From positions 1 through 8,462 of the forward strand of contig JAAYCC010000010.1 of the NCBI GenBank assembly GCA_012729875.1: a DNA stretch of 8,462 nucleotides. Direction: 5' to 3'. Shown in pieces: positions 1 to 6,202 of this stretch (positions within the stretch are counted from its first letter, which is position 1; every line of letters starts with the position of its first letter). Both the position numbers and the translations under genes were made by a program. The stretch comes from Clostridiales bacterium (GTDB taxonomy: Bacteria > Bacillota > Clostridia > Oscillospirales > Oscillospiraceae). Under the pieces are notes generated by a model. That model did no database searches, was not told the DNA's origin, and was given only the letters and a program-made list of their open reading frames with translations.

Positions 1-261
1 GATGTGGAGGAAAGCCGCCTTATGTGCTCTACCGGGGCGACCGCCGAGGAGATAGGCCTCTTCAAATGCACAGACGAGGAAGCGGCCGCGAGAGTGGAGG
101 CAAAGGCTAACGATCGGATAAAGTTACAGAAGAAAGCCTACGAATCCTATGCACCCGAGGAGATCCCGAAGCTGGACGATGCTGTTATAACGAAAAAAGG
201 TGCGTATGTATTCTATGTGGTAAGCACAGATTCGTCCAAGATCAAAAAGGTTATAAAATAA
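1..261 (+). CDS. DUF4358 domain-containing protein, C-terminal part
   Basis: The reading frame is open from the first base and ends in TAA at 259-261, so this is the 3' end of a gene that starts before the window. The visible 86 residues resemble the C-terminal half of DUF4358 proteins of Clostridia: a 'TAEEIGLFKCTDEEAAARV' segment, a charged helix with 'RIKLQKKAYESYAPEE', then 'KLDDAVITKKGAYVFYVVSTD', a pattern of helix followed by strands ending near the C-terminus. Family members are usually secreted lipoproteins of unknown function, but the signal peptide would lie outside the window, so location cannot be checked here. It converges on the P-type ATPase gene and shares its terminator. The GTG at 4 is an internal valine codon, not a credible start. 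The family call rests on remembered motif resemblance. Confidence 0.75.
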   Translation, partial: DVEESRLMCSTGATAEEIGLFKCTDEEAAARVEAKANDRIKLQKKAYESYAPEEIPKLDDAVITKKGAYVFYVVSTDSSKIKKVIK

Positions 262-275
262 GCTGAAATTCTCAA

Positions 276-308
276 AAGAAAGCCCGTCGGCATCCGGCGG
301 GCTTTCTT
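276..308. terminator. Bidirectional intrinsic terminator between convergent genes
   Basis: A 13-bp stem, GAAAGCCCGTCGG (278-290) with CCGGCGGGCTTTC (294-306), has one G-T wobble and a CAT loop, and is extended by two A-T pairs. On the plus strand it sits 14 nt after the DUF4358 stop and is followed by a short T-rich tail. On the minus strand the stem is followed by CTTTTGAG after the ATPase stop at 326. The placement between two converging genes and the A/T flanks on both sides fit a terminator used from both directions. Confidence 0.88.
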
Positions 309-325
309 GCTGTCTATACCTTTGA

Positions 326-2974
326 TCAATCTGCGGTCTTGCGCTGGACGTGCCTGCGCTGGAAGAACTTGACGGCCTCTACAATGGGGATGACTAGGAA
401 CGCGAGCCCAAGGGCGACCAGATACTCGAGGAAGCTGATGTGTTCAAAGCCGAAAGCGCTGGAGAGAAAAGGCACGTAGAGTATCAGGGTTGTCAGCGCG
501 AGACTTGTTACAGCGGCGAGTGAAAGGGTTTTGTTCTTGGTCTTGAGTGAGAAGAGGCTCTTGCGCTGGGAGCGCATGTTGAAGCTGTGGAATATCTCTG
601 CCATAGACATTGTGAGAAACGCCATTGTCATTCCGTCTGCGCTTTGCAGAGTTGCCCAGCTTCCGCCCTCCATGATATGGCCGATAAAATACGCAGACAG
701 GGTCAGCAGGGTAACTACAAAGCCCTGATATGCGACATCTATACCCACGCCGTTGGCGAAAACTCCCTCACTGGACAGACGTGGTTTACGGCGCATTATA
801 TCCTGCTCGGCAGACTCAAGTCCGAGCGCCAGAGCGGGGAAACAGTCGGTGACAAGGTTTATCCAGAGAAGGTGTACAGGCTCCAGAATTACGAAACCGA
901 TCATCGTGGCGATAAATATGCTGAGTACCTCGCTCATGTTGGAGCCCAGGAGGAACTGTATTGCCTTGCGGATGTTGTCGTAGATGCGGCGGCCCTCCTC
1001 GACCGCGCCGACTATCGTTGCAAAGTTGTCGTCGGCAAGAACCATGTCTGCGACGTTCTTTGTGACGTCCGTACCTGTGATTCCCATGCCTACGCCGATA
1101 TCCGCTGATTTGATGCTTGGGGCGTCGTTTACTCCATCGCCGGTCATTGCGGTAACGTAGCCCGCGCCTCGCCAGGCGTTGACTATGCGGACCTTGTGCT
1201 CGGGCTGTACGCGGGCGTACACGGATATGCTGCGGAAGCGTTTTTCAAATTCGGCGTCGTCCATATCGCTGAGCTCCGCTCCGGAGACTGCCATATCGCT
1301 CTCGCCTAGAATACCCAGTTCGCGGGCGATCGCAACGGCTGTGTCTATGTGGTCGCCGGTTATCATTATCGGTCGGATCCCCGCCTCACGGCATTTGTCT
1401 ATTGCGTCCTTGACCTCCGGACGGACAGGGTCTATCATGCCGCACAGCCCTATGAAGCAGAGCTCCTGCTCAAGCGTGCTGGACTCAAAGCTGTCTGGCT
1501 CTTCCGGATATGACCTGGTCGCAGCCGCGAGTACGCGGAGCGCCTTATCGGCCATGGCCTTGTTGGCGGCCAGGATCTGCTTTCTCACTTCGTCTGTCAA
1601 AGGTTCGGCCTTGCCGTTCCTGAGGTAGCTTGTGCAGTTGCGCAGGACTTCGTCGGGGGCGCCCTTGGTGTACTGGACTATTCCGGCACCGGTTCTGTGT
1701 ACGGTGCTCATCATTTTGCGGATACTGTCAAAGGGGGCCTCGCCGATTCTTGGGGCGTCAGACTTCAGCTTCGTTTTGGGTAGACCGAGAGTGTTGGCCC
1801 AGTAGACCAGAGCGTTTTCGGTGGGCTCGCCGGTGACCGTGCCGTCCTCGCATAGCTCTGCGTCGCAGCACAGCGCCATAGCTCCTGCCAGCAGGTTTTC
1901 GTCTTCGCCGTAATGCTCGACAACGGTCATCTTATTCTGAGTGAGAGTACCGGTCTTGTCCGAGCATATTATCTGGGCGCAGCCGAGGGTTTCCACGGCG
2001 GTGAGCTTTCTGATTATGGCGTTGCGCTTGGACATATTGGTAACGCCTATCGAGAGGACGATGGTGACGACCGCGACCAGACCTTCCGGTATTGCGGCGA
2101 CAGCCAGCGAGACGGCTATCATGAAGCTGTTGAGAATGATCTCGGTGGTAAAGCTGCCCGCACGGAGCAGAGCGACGCCGAATATAACTGCGCATATTCC
2201 GAGGACGAGAAACGTAAGTATTTTGCTGAGTTGGGCGAGCTTTTTCTGCAGGGGGGTGAGGCCCTCCTTGGCCTTTGTGAGCGCGTCTGCTATTTTGCCC
2301 ATTTCGGTGTCCATGCCGGTTGCGGTAATGACGGCCGCTCCGCGTCCGTAGACGACGGTGCTGCCCATGTAAGCCATGTTTTTCCGGTCGCCGAGAGGTA
2401 TATCTTTGCCGTCTTTGAGGTTGAGTATGTCAATAAATTTGTCGACAGGTACGCTCTCGCCCGTGAGCGCGGCCTCTTCTATCTTCATACTGGCGCTCTC
2501 TATAATACGCCCGTCTGCGGGGACTGAGTCGCCTGCCTCGAGAACGACCACATCGCCTACAACAAGCTCCTCGCTCTTGACTACACAGATCTTGCCGTCG
2601 CGGAGGACCTTGCTCGTTGCCGAAGCCATCTCCTGCAGGGCTTCGAGTGCTTTTTCAGCCTTGTTCTCCTGATAGACGCCCAGTATTGCGTTGACGATGA
2701 CGACAAACATGATGATTATGACGTCCGCAAAACTCTCGCCTTCCTGAGTGGCGGCGATAACGCCGGAGATGACCGCTGCCACGAGAAGGATGATTATCAT
2801 GGGATCGGCCATCTGCTGGAAGAACCTGGCTAAAAGTGACGCCTTTTTGGCCTCTGCCAGCTTGTTTTTGCCGTTCTCCTCAAGCCGGCGCTTGGCCTCC
2901 GCGGCGTCGAGACCCTCTCGGGAGCTTCCGACTTCATCAAGTACGGCGCCAATATCATTGCAATAGTGTTTCAT
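326..2974 (-). CDS. P-type IIA cation-transporting ATPase (Ca2+/Mn2+ type)
   Basis: An 882-residue membrane pump that couples ATP hydrolysis to cation export, of normal length for bacterial SERCA/PMCA-like P2A ATPases. Visible motifs (numbering from the start at 2974): N-terminal cation ATPase domain 1-50; TGES dephosphorylation loop 171-174; M4 'IPEGL' 295-299; phosphorylation motif DKTGTLT with Asp339; nucleotide-binding KGAP 437-440; DPVRP 515-519; MITGD 537-541; hinge TGDGVNDAP 611-619; C-terminal membrane segments from about 665 to 870. Residues matching SERCA ion ligands are present: Glu297 (M4), Asn679 and Glu682 (M5), Asn706, Thr709 and Asp710 (M6). The start is ATG at 2972-2974, seven bases after a GGAGG; an upstream in-frame ATG at 3058 lies inside the riboswitch and is rejected. 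The Mn2+ riboswitch in the leader favours a Mn2+ (or Mn2+/Ca2+) export role; the protein sequence alone does not settle the ion. Confidence 0.95.
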   Translation of the reverse strand: MKHYCNDIGAVLDEVGSSREGLDAAEAKRRLEENGKNKLAEAKKASLLARFFQQMADPMIIILLVAAVISGVIAATQEGESFADVIIIMFVVIVNAILGVYQENKAEKALEALQEMASATSKVLRDGKICVVKSEELVVGDVVVLEAGDSVPADGRIIESASMKIEEAALTGESVPVDKFIDILNLKDGKDIPLGDRKNMAYMGSTVVYGRGAAVITATGMDTEMGKIADALTKAKEGLTPLQKKLAQLSKILTFLVLGICAVIFGVALLRAGSFTTEIILNSFMIAVSLAVAAIPEGLVAVVTIVLSIGVTNMSKRNAIIRKLTAVETLGCAQIICSDKTGTLTQNKMTVVEHYGEDENLLAGAMALCCDAELCEDGTVTGEPTENALVYWANTLGLPKTKLKSDAPRIGEAPFDSIRKMMSTVHRTGAGIVQYTKGAPDEVLRNCTSYLRNGKAEPLTDEVRKQILAANKAMADKALRVLAAATRSYPEEPDSFESSTLEQELCFIGLCGMIDPVRPEVKDAIDKCREAGIRPIMITGDHIDTAVAIARELGILGESDMAVSGAELSDMDDAEFEKRFRSISVYARVQPEHKVRIVNAWRGAGYVTAMTGDGVNDAPSIKSADIGVGMGITGTDVTKNVADMVLADDNFATIVGAVEEGRRIYDNIRKAIQFLLGSNMSEVLSIFIATMIGFVILEPVHLLWINLVTDCFPALALGLESAEQDIMRRKPRLSSEGVFANGVGIDVAYQGFVVTLLTLSAYFIGHIMEGGSWATLQSADGMTMAFLTMSMAEIFHSFNMRSQRKSLFSLKTKNKTLSLAAVTSLALTTLILYVPFLSSAFGFEHISFLEYLVALGLAFLVIPIVEAVKFFQRRHVQRKTAD

Positions 2975-2981
2975 GTACATT

Positions 2982-2986
2982 CCTCC
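2982..2986 (-). promoter_or_regulatory. Ribosome binding site fixing the ATPase start
   Basis: GGAGG on the minus strand lies 7 nt before the ATG at 2974 and only 1 nt before an in-frame ATG at 2980. The spacing picks the start that gives Met-Lys-His-Tyr and excludes the longer form that would run into the riboswitch. Confidence 0.85.
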
Positions 2987-2998
2987 AATTTGTGTTTG

Positions 2999-3027
2999 CC
3001 CATGGGACCTATAAAAAAGACCCATGG
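2999..3027 (-). repeat. CCATGGG inverted repeat after the riboswitch terminator
   Basis: In the leader RNA, CCAUGGG (3027-3021) can pair with CCCAUGG (3006-3000), 7 bp around a 14-nt loop that contains the U-run of the terminator. The first arm is also part of, or adjacent to, the 3' arm of the terminator (3023-3033), so the two structures exclude each other. It may be an antitermination-type alternative fold; a chance effect of the self-complementary CCATGG is also possible. Confidence 0.45.
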
Positions 3028-3047
3028 ACAGGCCCTGCCTATCCATG
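3011..3047 (-). terminator. Riboswitch-controlled intrinsic terminator
   Basis: On the minus strand CATGGATAGGC (3047-3037) pairs with GCCTGTCCATG (3033-3023), 11 bp with one G-U, a 3-nt loop, then GGTCTTTTTTAT. It lies between the aptamer and the ATPase start. Its 5' arm shares bases 3042-3047 with the 3' strand of aptamer helix P1, so P1 and the terminator cannot form together. It would also stop read-through transcripts from spoIIR, which has no other visible terminator. Confidence 0.9.
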
Positions 3048-3136
3048 AGTCTGGTCATTTAATGCAAGCCAGACAGATCGCTCTGCCATGATGTTGACTT
3101 GTAGCCACTTTTCGTGGTTGACTACTCCCTCACGGA
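3042..3136 (-). ncRNA. yybP-ykoY manganese riboswitch aptamer
   Basis: The minus-strand RNA shows the yybP-ykoY (Mn2+) architecture. P1 is UCCGUGAG (3136-3129) with CUCAUGGA (3049-3042), 8 bp including one G-U wobble. It is followed directly by the family's GGGAGUAG element. P2 pairs GUAG (3125-3122) with CUAC (3104-3101), then after a UCAA bulge CCAC with GUGG around a GAAAA loop. The conserved GUCAACA stretch follows, then a hairpin arm GGCAGA/UCUGUC (3087-3082 with 3077-3072), then CUGGCUU and the closing ACCAGACUC. The order and sequence of these elements match my memory of the Lactococcus lactis Mn2+ riboswitch. It controls a P-type ATPase, one of the commonest targets of this class. Because P1 competes with the terminator, Mn2+ binding should allow transcription (an ON switch). 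Confidence 0.92.
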
Positions 3137-3146
3137 GATTGTAGAA

Positions 3147-3175
3147 ATACTATCATCACAGGCAGATTTTGTCAA
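3147..3175 (-). promoter_or_regulatory. Sigma-A promoter of the riboswitch-ATPase transcript
   Basis: On the minus strand there is a perfect -35 TTGACA (3175-3170), a 17-nt spacer and a -10 TAGTAT (3152-3147, 4 of 6). Transcription would start roughly 4 to 10 bases before the 5' strand of aptamer helix P1, as expected. The -35 overlaps the TGA stop of spoIIR (3174-3172). Confidence 0.82.
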
Positions 3176-3789
3176 GTCAAAGTATGCCTTAAAAGCTCAA
3201 ATAATTCTATTACCCGGAACCTCAGCCTGTACTCGCCCTCCTCGGCTACAATCAGCTCAGAAGCGTCCTCGGACAAGCCCGTGAAGGTCTCGCTGTCCTC
3301 CACCGCCGTCATGCAGAGAGGCGGAAAGACTACACACCACCAGTTGTGGCCCTTGCCCTCGCCGAGAATGATGCGCAGTGAGAGATAATCTCCGGCCGGC
3401 AGGGCAAACCCGTCATACATGCGCGTAGGGTAGCTCTCGACGGATAGACTTGCCTCAGCCTTGGGTATATGACCCCCTTCGGACATTGCCTTCTTAGCCA
3501 CTTCGCGCAGCTCGTCAAGCCTCTGCTCTATGATGGTCTGAGCATCAGCAACACCTTCGGCCTCTTCCAGAGCGGGAGTCAGAAGCTCCAGCACGCTGTC
3601 GCGCACCTTGAGCTTGAGCGCCTGATCCTCGTCGCTGTCCGACTCGGCAATTATGTGCAGCCTCACTAGCTGCGATGAGAGCTTCTGCTGCTGCGCGTGC
3701 GCCCACAGTCCAGTGCAGAGTGATATACACAGGGCAAACAGGAGCGACAGCTCCCATATTTTTATTCTGTCATTATTTTTCGTTTTCAT
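3172..3789 (-). CDS. spoIIR: Stage II sporulation protein R (SpoIIR)
   Basis: SpoIIR is the forespore-made signal protein that crosses to the intermembrane space and activates the SpoIIGA protease, which processes pro-sigma-E in the mother cell. The 205-residue product has an N-terminal hydrophobic segment (about 12-31) serving as signal peptide or membrane anchor. It then has the family block 'LVRLHIIAESDSDEDQALKLKVRD' pattern (41-64) and the hallmark 'GEGKGHNWWCVVFPPLC' (143-159). The length is slightly short next to the Bacillus protein but complete for the domain. The start at ATG 3789 gives Met-Lys-Thr-Lys and a proper signal segment. There is no strong Shine-Dalgarno; the nearest purine-rich match is GGCGG, 8 nt upstream. 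It lies 73 nt after ispE, has its own sigma-F-like promoter, and ends inside the promoter of the riboswitch. Confidence 0.95.
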   Translation of the reverse strand: MKTKNNDRIKIWELSLLFALCISLCTGLWAHAQQQKLSSQLVRLHIIAESDSDEDQALKLKVRDSVLELLTPALEEAEGVADAQTIIEQRLDELREVAKKAMSEGGHIPKAEASLSVESYPTRMYDGFALPAGDYLSLRIILGEGKGHNWWCVVFPPLCMTAVEDSETFTGLSEDASELIVAEEGEYRLRFRVIELFELLRHTLT

Positions 3790-3793
3790 AGGT

Positions 3794-3838
3794 AAAACCG
3801 CCTGACTATGTAGATTTATACACAGTATCGGCGGTTTT
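3794..3838 (-). repeat. Inverted repeat before spoIIR (AAAACCGCC / GGCGGTTTT)
   Basis: Nine-base arms at 3794-3802 and 3830-3838 are perfectly complementary, with imperfectly matching inner flanks and an AT-rich centre. In a transcript reading through from ispE this would form a hairpin ending in GGCGGUUUU, so it could act as a weak ispE terminator and would also hide the only SD-like GGCGG of spoIIR. A transcript started at the predicted sigma-F promoter lacks the outer 5' arm and would leave GGCGG free. The repeat is directly visible; its function is inferred. Confidence 0.6.
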
Positions 3839-3852
3839 GTCCGTTTTTATAC
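3823..3852 (-). promoter_or_regulatory. Sigma-F-like (forespore) promoter of spoIIR
   Basis: On the minus strand GTATA (3852-3848) is followed by a 15-nt spacer and GCCGATACTG (3832-3823). The known forespore consensus is roughly G-pyrimidine-A/T-T-A, then GGnnAnAnT with a purine or A/T. All five -35 bases fit, and the -10 fits except for C in place of the second G. spoIIR is a classic sigma-F gene, and the predicted start would lie about 27 nt before its ATG. It overlaps the upstream arm of the inverted repeat. Confidence 0.65.
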
Positions 3853-3862
3853 GCTTTTGGGT

Positions 3863-4735
3863 TCAGATGCCGATTTTCTTCTTAGGTACGGCAATATAAA
3901 CGTCCCGATAGTGCTTTTGAAGCTCGGCCTTTGCTCCGTATGCTCTGCTTTTGTTGTCGAAGATACCGAAAACGGCGGAACCGGTACCGGTCATCACCGC
4001 GCCGAGCGCGCCCTTATCCAGAAGCAGGCTCTTTATCTCGGAGATTTTGTTCATATTGGGCGGAAGCACATCCTCAAAGACATTGAACATACGCCGTGAG
4101 ACTCCGCTGAGGTCTTGACTGTCCAATGCAGAGATAAGGCCGGGGGTGTCGGGGTGGTATCGCAGGTCACAGGAGTCCAGCCTTTTGAAAAGGTCGGGTG
4201 TGGAGACGGAGAATCTGGGTTTGCATATGACGATATGACAGTCAGAGAGAGGGGTAAGCCCTGTGAGTATCTCGCCCCGCCCTTCGGCGAGTGACGTACC
4301 TCCGCATATGCAGAAGGGGATGTCGGAGCCGAGCGTCATGCCCAGCTCCTCGAGCTCCGCTGCGGTCAGAGGTTTGCCGAGCAGGGTGTTGAGCGAGCGC
4401 AAAACGGCGGCACCGTCCGACGAACCGCCGCCCATCCCGGCGCAGACAGGGATGTGCTTTTTGATGGATATGCCGACGCCGAGATCAGTTCGGTCTATCC
4501 TTTTGAAAAAGGCCTTTGCCGTTTTGTAGGCGATATTGCGCTCGTCGCAGGGGAGAAAGTGTACGTCTGAGGTGACGTTGATTTTTCCGTCATGCCGCAG
4601 AACAAGACGGAGCTCGTCGCAGAGGGAAACGGTCTGCATGACCATACGCATATCGTGATAGCCGTCACTGCGTTTGCCGACAACATCCAGCGAGAGGTTC
4701 AGCTTGGCATAGGCCTTTTCATGTATCTCACGCAA
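3863..4735 (-). CDS. ispE: 4-diphosphocytidyl-2-C-methyl-D-erythritol kinase (IspE)
   Basis: IspE phosphorylates CDP-methylerythritol with ATP in the MEP route to isoprenoid precursors; it is cytosolic. The 290-residue protein is a GHMP kinase of normal length. It has the IspE N-terminal signature 'AYAKLNLSLDVVGKRSDGYHDMRMVMQTV' pattern with catalytic Lys11, the ATP-binding glycine loop 'CAGMGGGSSDGAAVL' (98-112), catalytic Asp138 in 'LGSDIPF', and C-terminal motif 3 'MTGTGSAVFGIF'. The start must be TTG at 4735-4733: an in-frame TGA lies four codons before it and no in-frame ATG or GTG precedes the conserved AYAKLN. An AAAGGA lies 10 nt upstream of the TTG. An out-of-frame ATG at 4745 opens a five-codon ORF ending at 4728, across this start. 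It follows the mutase-like gene by 41 nt and is probably co-transcribed with it. Confidence 0.96.
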   Translation of the reverse strand: MREIHEKAYAKLNLSLDVVGKRSDGYHDMRMVMQTVSLCDELRLVLRHDGKINVTSDVHFLPCDERNIAYKTAKAFFKRIDRTDLGVGISIKKHIPVCAGMGGGSSDGAAVLRSLNTLLGKPLTAAELEELGMTLGSDIPFCICGGTSLAEGRGEILTGLTPLSDCHIVICKPRFSVSTPDLFKRLDSCDLRYHPDTPGLISALDSQDLSGVSRRMFNVFEDVLPPNMNKISEIKSLLLDKGALGAVMTGTGSAVFGIFDNKSRAYGAKAELQKHYRDVYIAVPKKKIGI

Positions 4736-4776
4736 ACCTTTTCATTCCTTTCTCTTGTTTCTGGTAATAATAAGAT

Positions 4777-6009
4777 TCAGAGCTCGAACAGCATAGGCAT
4801 AAGCGAGGTACCAGCCTCCAAATAAGGACCCTTTAGCCCCGCTTCCTCTGTGTAGGGGAGACCTGCGCCCGTATCTTTCCGGCTGTCGTATATCATGAAG
4901 GGGACGGGGTCGCCGTCGTGACCGCGGGTGGAGGTGAGAGTTTTGTGGTCGGACAGAAAGAGTATGCGGTAGTCGAAGGGCTCCTTGGCAAGCGCCTCTG
5001 TCAGCGGAACAAACACGCGGCTGTCAAGCCATTCAATGGCCTGCAGCTTGCCCTTGAGGTCGCCGTTGTGCGTGCACTCGTCGGGGGCCTCGACGTGGAT
5101 CGCGGCAAAGTCGTATTTTCCCTTGAGAGCCTCGACGCACGCATTGACCTTGCCCTCGAGGTTTGTGTCAAGCTCGCCTGTGGCCCCCTCGACCTCGATG
5201 ACGTCGAGTCCGGAGAGTCTCGCTATGCCGTGGCAGAGCGGTACGGCGGAAATGACCGCGCCGCTGTGGCGGAACTGCTCCTCAAAGGATCTGAGCTCCA
5301 CGCCGGTACCCTCCGCCCAGAACCACACGCCGTTGGCGGGCAGCTTGCCGTCTTTGCGGCGCTGCTCATTGATGGGATGGTGCTCCAGGACCCTGTTCGC
5401 AAGCTCCATCAAATCTCTAAGTATGACGGCATTGGTACAGCCCGAGGGGAGATAGCGGCCGATTACCTCGCCGAGATGGTCGTGTGGGGGCGCCAGCTTT
5501 ATGCCCTTTATGTCTGCGCCGCTCTGAACCGCTATATGGCGGAAGGACGGGGCGGGATAGACGGTCATGCCGGCCTCTTTTGCCATGGCCTTGAATTCCG
5601 TGTCGTCAAAGAGATATTTCACAAGCTCTATGGACGACTCGCCGTCGATTGAGCCGCCTGAGTGGGACAAAATTTTCTTATCTTCAAAGGGCTTGTCGGA
5701 GTCCTCGAGCGCAATCATGTTGCAGCGGTAGGACACGTCTCCGTTTTTGAGCTTTATGCCCGTGGCGGCGGCTTCGAGCGGGGAACGTCCCGTATAGCAT
5801 ACTCTGGGGTCGGCGCCGAAGATGGACAGTATTGCGGTGTCGCTCCCCGGAGGCAGACCTTCGGGGCAGTTTTTGACGCTGCCTACAATTCCTTTGGAGG
5901 CCAATGCGTCTATATGGGGAGTGTCGGCGTATTGCAGGGGAGTTTTGTTTCCCAGTTCGGGTACGGGGTTGTCTGCCATACCGTCGCCTATGATAAGAAT
6001 ATATTTCAT
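4777..6009 (-). CDS. apgM: Archaeal-type cofactor-independent phosphoglycerate mutase / proposed homoserine kinase
   Basis: A 410-residue alkaline-phosphatase-superfamily enzyme of the aPGM family, normal length. Metal and catalytic positions are visible: Asp9 in 'IIGDGMAD'; the nucleophile Ser56 in 'PPGSDTAILSIFG'; 'GRSPLEAAATGI' (74-85); His305, Asp310 and His314 in 'HVEAPDECTHNGD'; Asp354 and His355 in 'LSDHKT'; His364 in 'TRGHDGDPVPF'. Archaeal members interconvert 3- and 2-phosphoglycerate. A bacterial branch of the same family has been proposed to act as homoserine kinase in species lacking ThrB; the sequence here does not decide between them, and no threonine gene is next to it. The start at ATG 6009 follows AAAGGAAG by 9 nt and gives the canonical MKYILIIGDG N-terminus. 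It heads the minus-strand run with ispE and has a sigma-A promoter upstream. Confidence 0.9.
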   Translation of the reverse strand: MKYILIIGDGMADNPVPELGNKTPLQYADTPHIDALASKGIVGSVKNCPEGLPPGSDTAILSIFGADPRVCYTGRSPLEAAATGIKLKNGDVSYRCNMIALEDSDKPFEDKKILSHSGGSIDGESSIELVKYLFDDTEFKAMAKEAGMTVYPAPSFRHIAVQSGADIKGIKLAPPHDHLGEVIGRYLPSGCTNAVILRDLMELANRVLEHHPINEQRRKDGKLPANGVWFWAEGTGVELRSFEEQFRHSGAVISAVPLCHGIARLSGLDVIEVEGATGELDTNLEGKVNACVEALKGKYDFAAIHVEAPDECTHNGDLKGKLQAIEWLDSRVFVPLTEALAKEPFDYRILFLSDHKTLTSTRGHDGDPVPFMIYDSRKDTGAGLPYTEEAGLKGPYLEAGTSLMPMLFEL

Positions 6010-6044
6010 CGGATAACGCTTCCTTTCCGTTGTATTTGGATCTC

Positions 6045-6073
6045 ATTATACACTAATTTACGCCTCTTGAAAA
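6045..6073 (-). promoter_or_regulatory. Sigma-A promoter of apgM-ispE
   Basis: On the minus strand TTTTCA (6073-6068, 4 of 6) lies 17 nt before a perfect TATAAT (6050-6045). It is about 35 nt upstream of the apgM start, leaving room for the AAAGGAAG ribosome site. Confidence 0.78.
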
Positions 6074-6151
6074 CAAAAAAAGACAATAATAAATTCAACT
6101 TGAATATATGCTGATTTGGCATTAATCCGCATATAAAAAAACGGCTAAAAT

Positions 6152-6185
6152 AAATTAACTAAAACTTATAAGTTTTAGTTAATTT
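6152..6185. repeat. Perfect 34-bp palindrome in the divergent intergenic region
   Basis: The half-site AAATTAACTAAAACTTA (6152-6168) is followed directly by its exact reverse complement (6169-6185), with no loop and no mismatch. The repeat lies between the two divergent promoters, 79 bp beyond the apgM -35 box and 17 bp before the V-ATPase -35 box. No gene ends nearby, so a terminator role is unlikely; an operator for a dimeric regulator is the simplest reading. I cannot name the regulator. Each half also holds an AACT/AAAACT near-repeat, which would suit two dimers or a large footprint. Confidence 0.85.
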
Positions 6186-6202
6186 TACACCTCATTTTGT
6201 AT

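Noticed and set aside
587..2527. Several plus-strand reading frames of 149-204 codons opposite the P-type ATPase
   Set aside because: The minus strand carries an intact, motif-rich ATPase across the whole stretch. The opposite frames have low-complexity, Ser/Arg/Cys-rich products, no ribosome sites and no recognisable domains.
4918..5652. A 244-codon plus-strand reading frame opposite apgM
   Set aside because: It is antisense to conserved catalytic motifs of the mutase-like protein and has no Shine-Dalgarno or promoter. Its length is explained by the GC-rich codon use of the real gene.
6074..6151. Possible small gene or RNA in the AT-rich gap upstream of apgM
   Set aside because: No start codon with a ribosome site, no stable GC-containing hairpin and no riboswitch-like motif were seen there.
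6152..6185. Palindrome read as an intrinsic terminator
   Set aside because: Both flanking transcription units point away from it, the stem is almost pure A/T with no loop, and no gene ends within reach.
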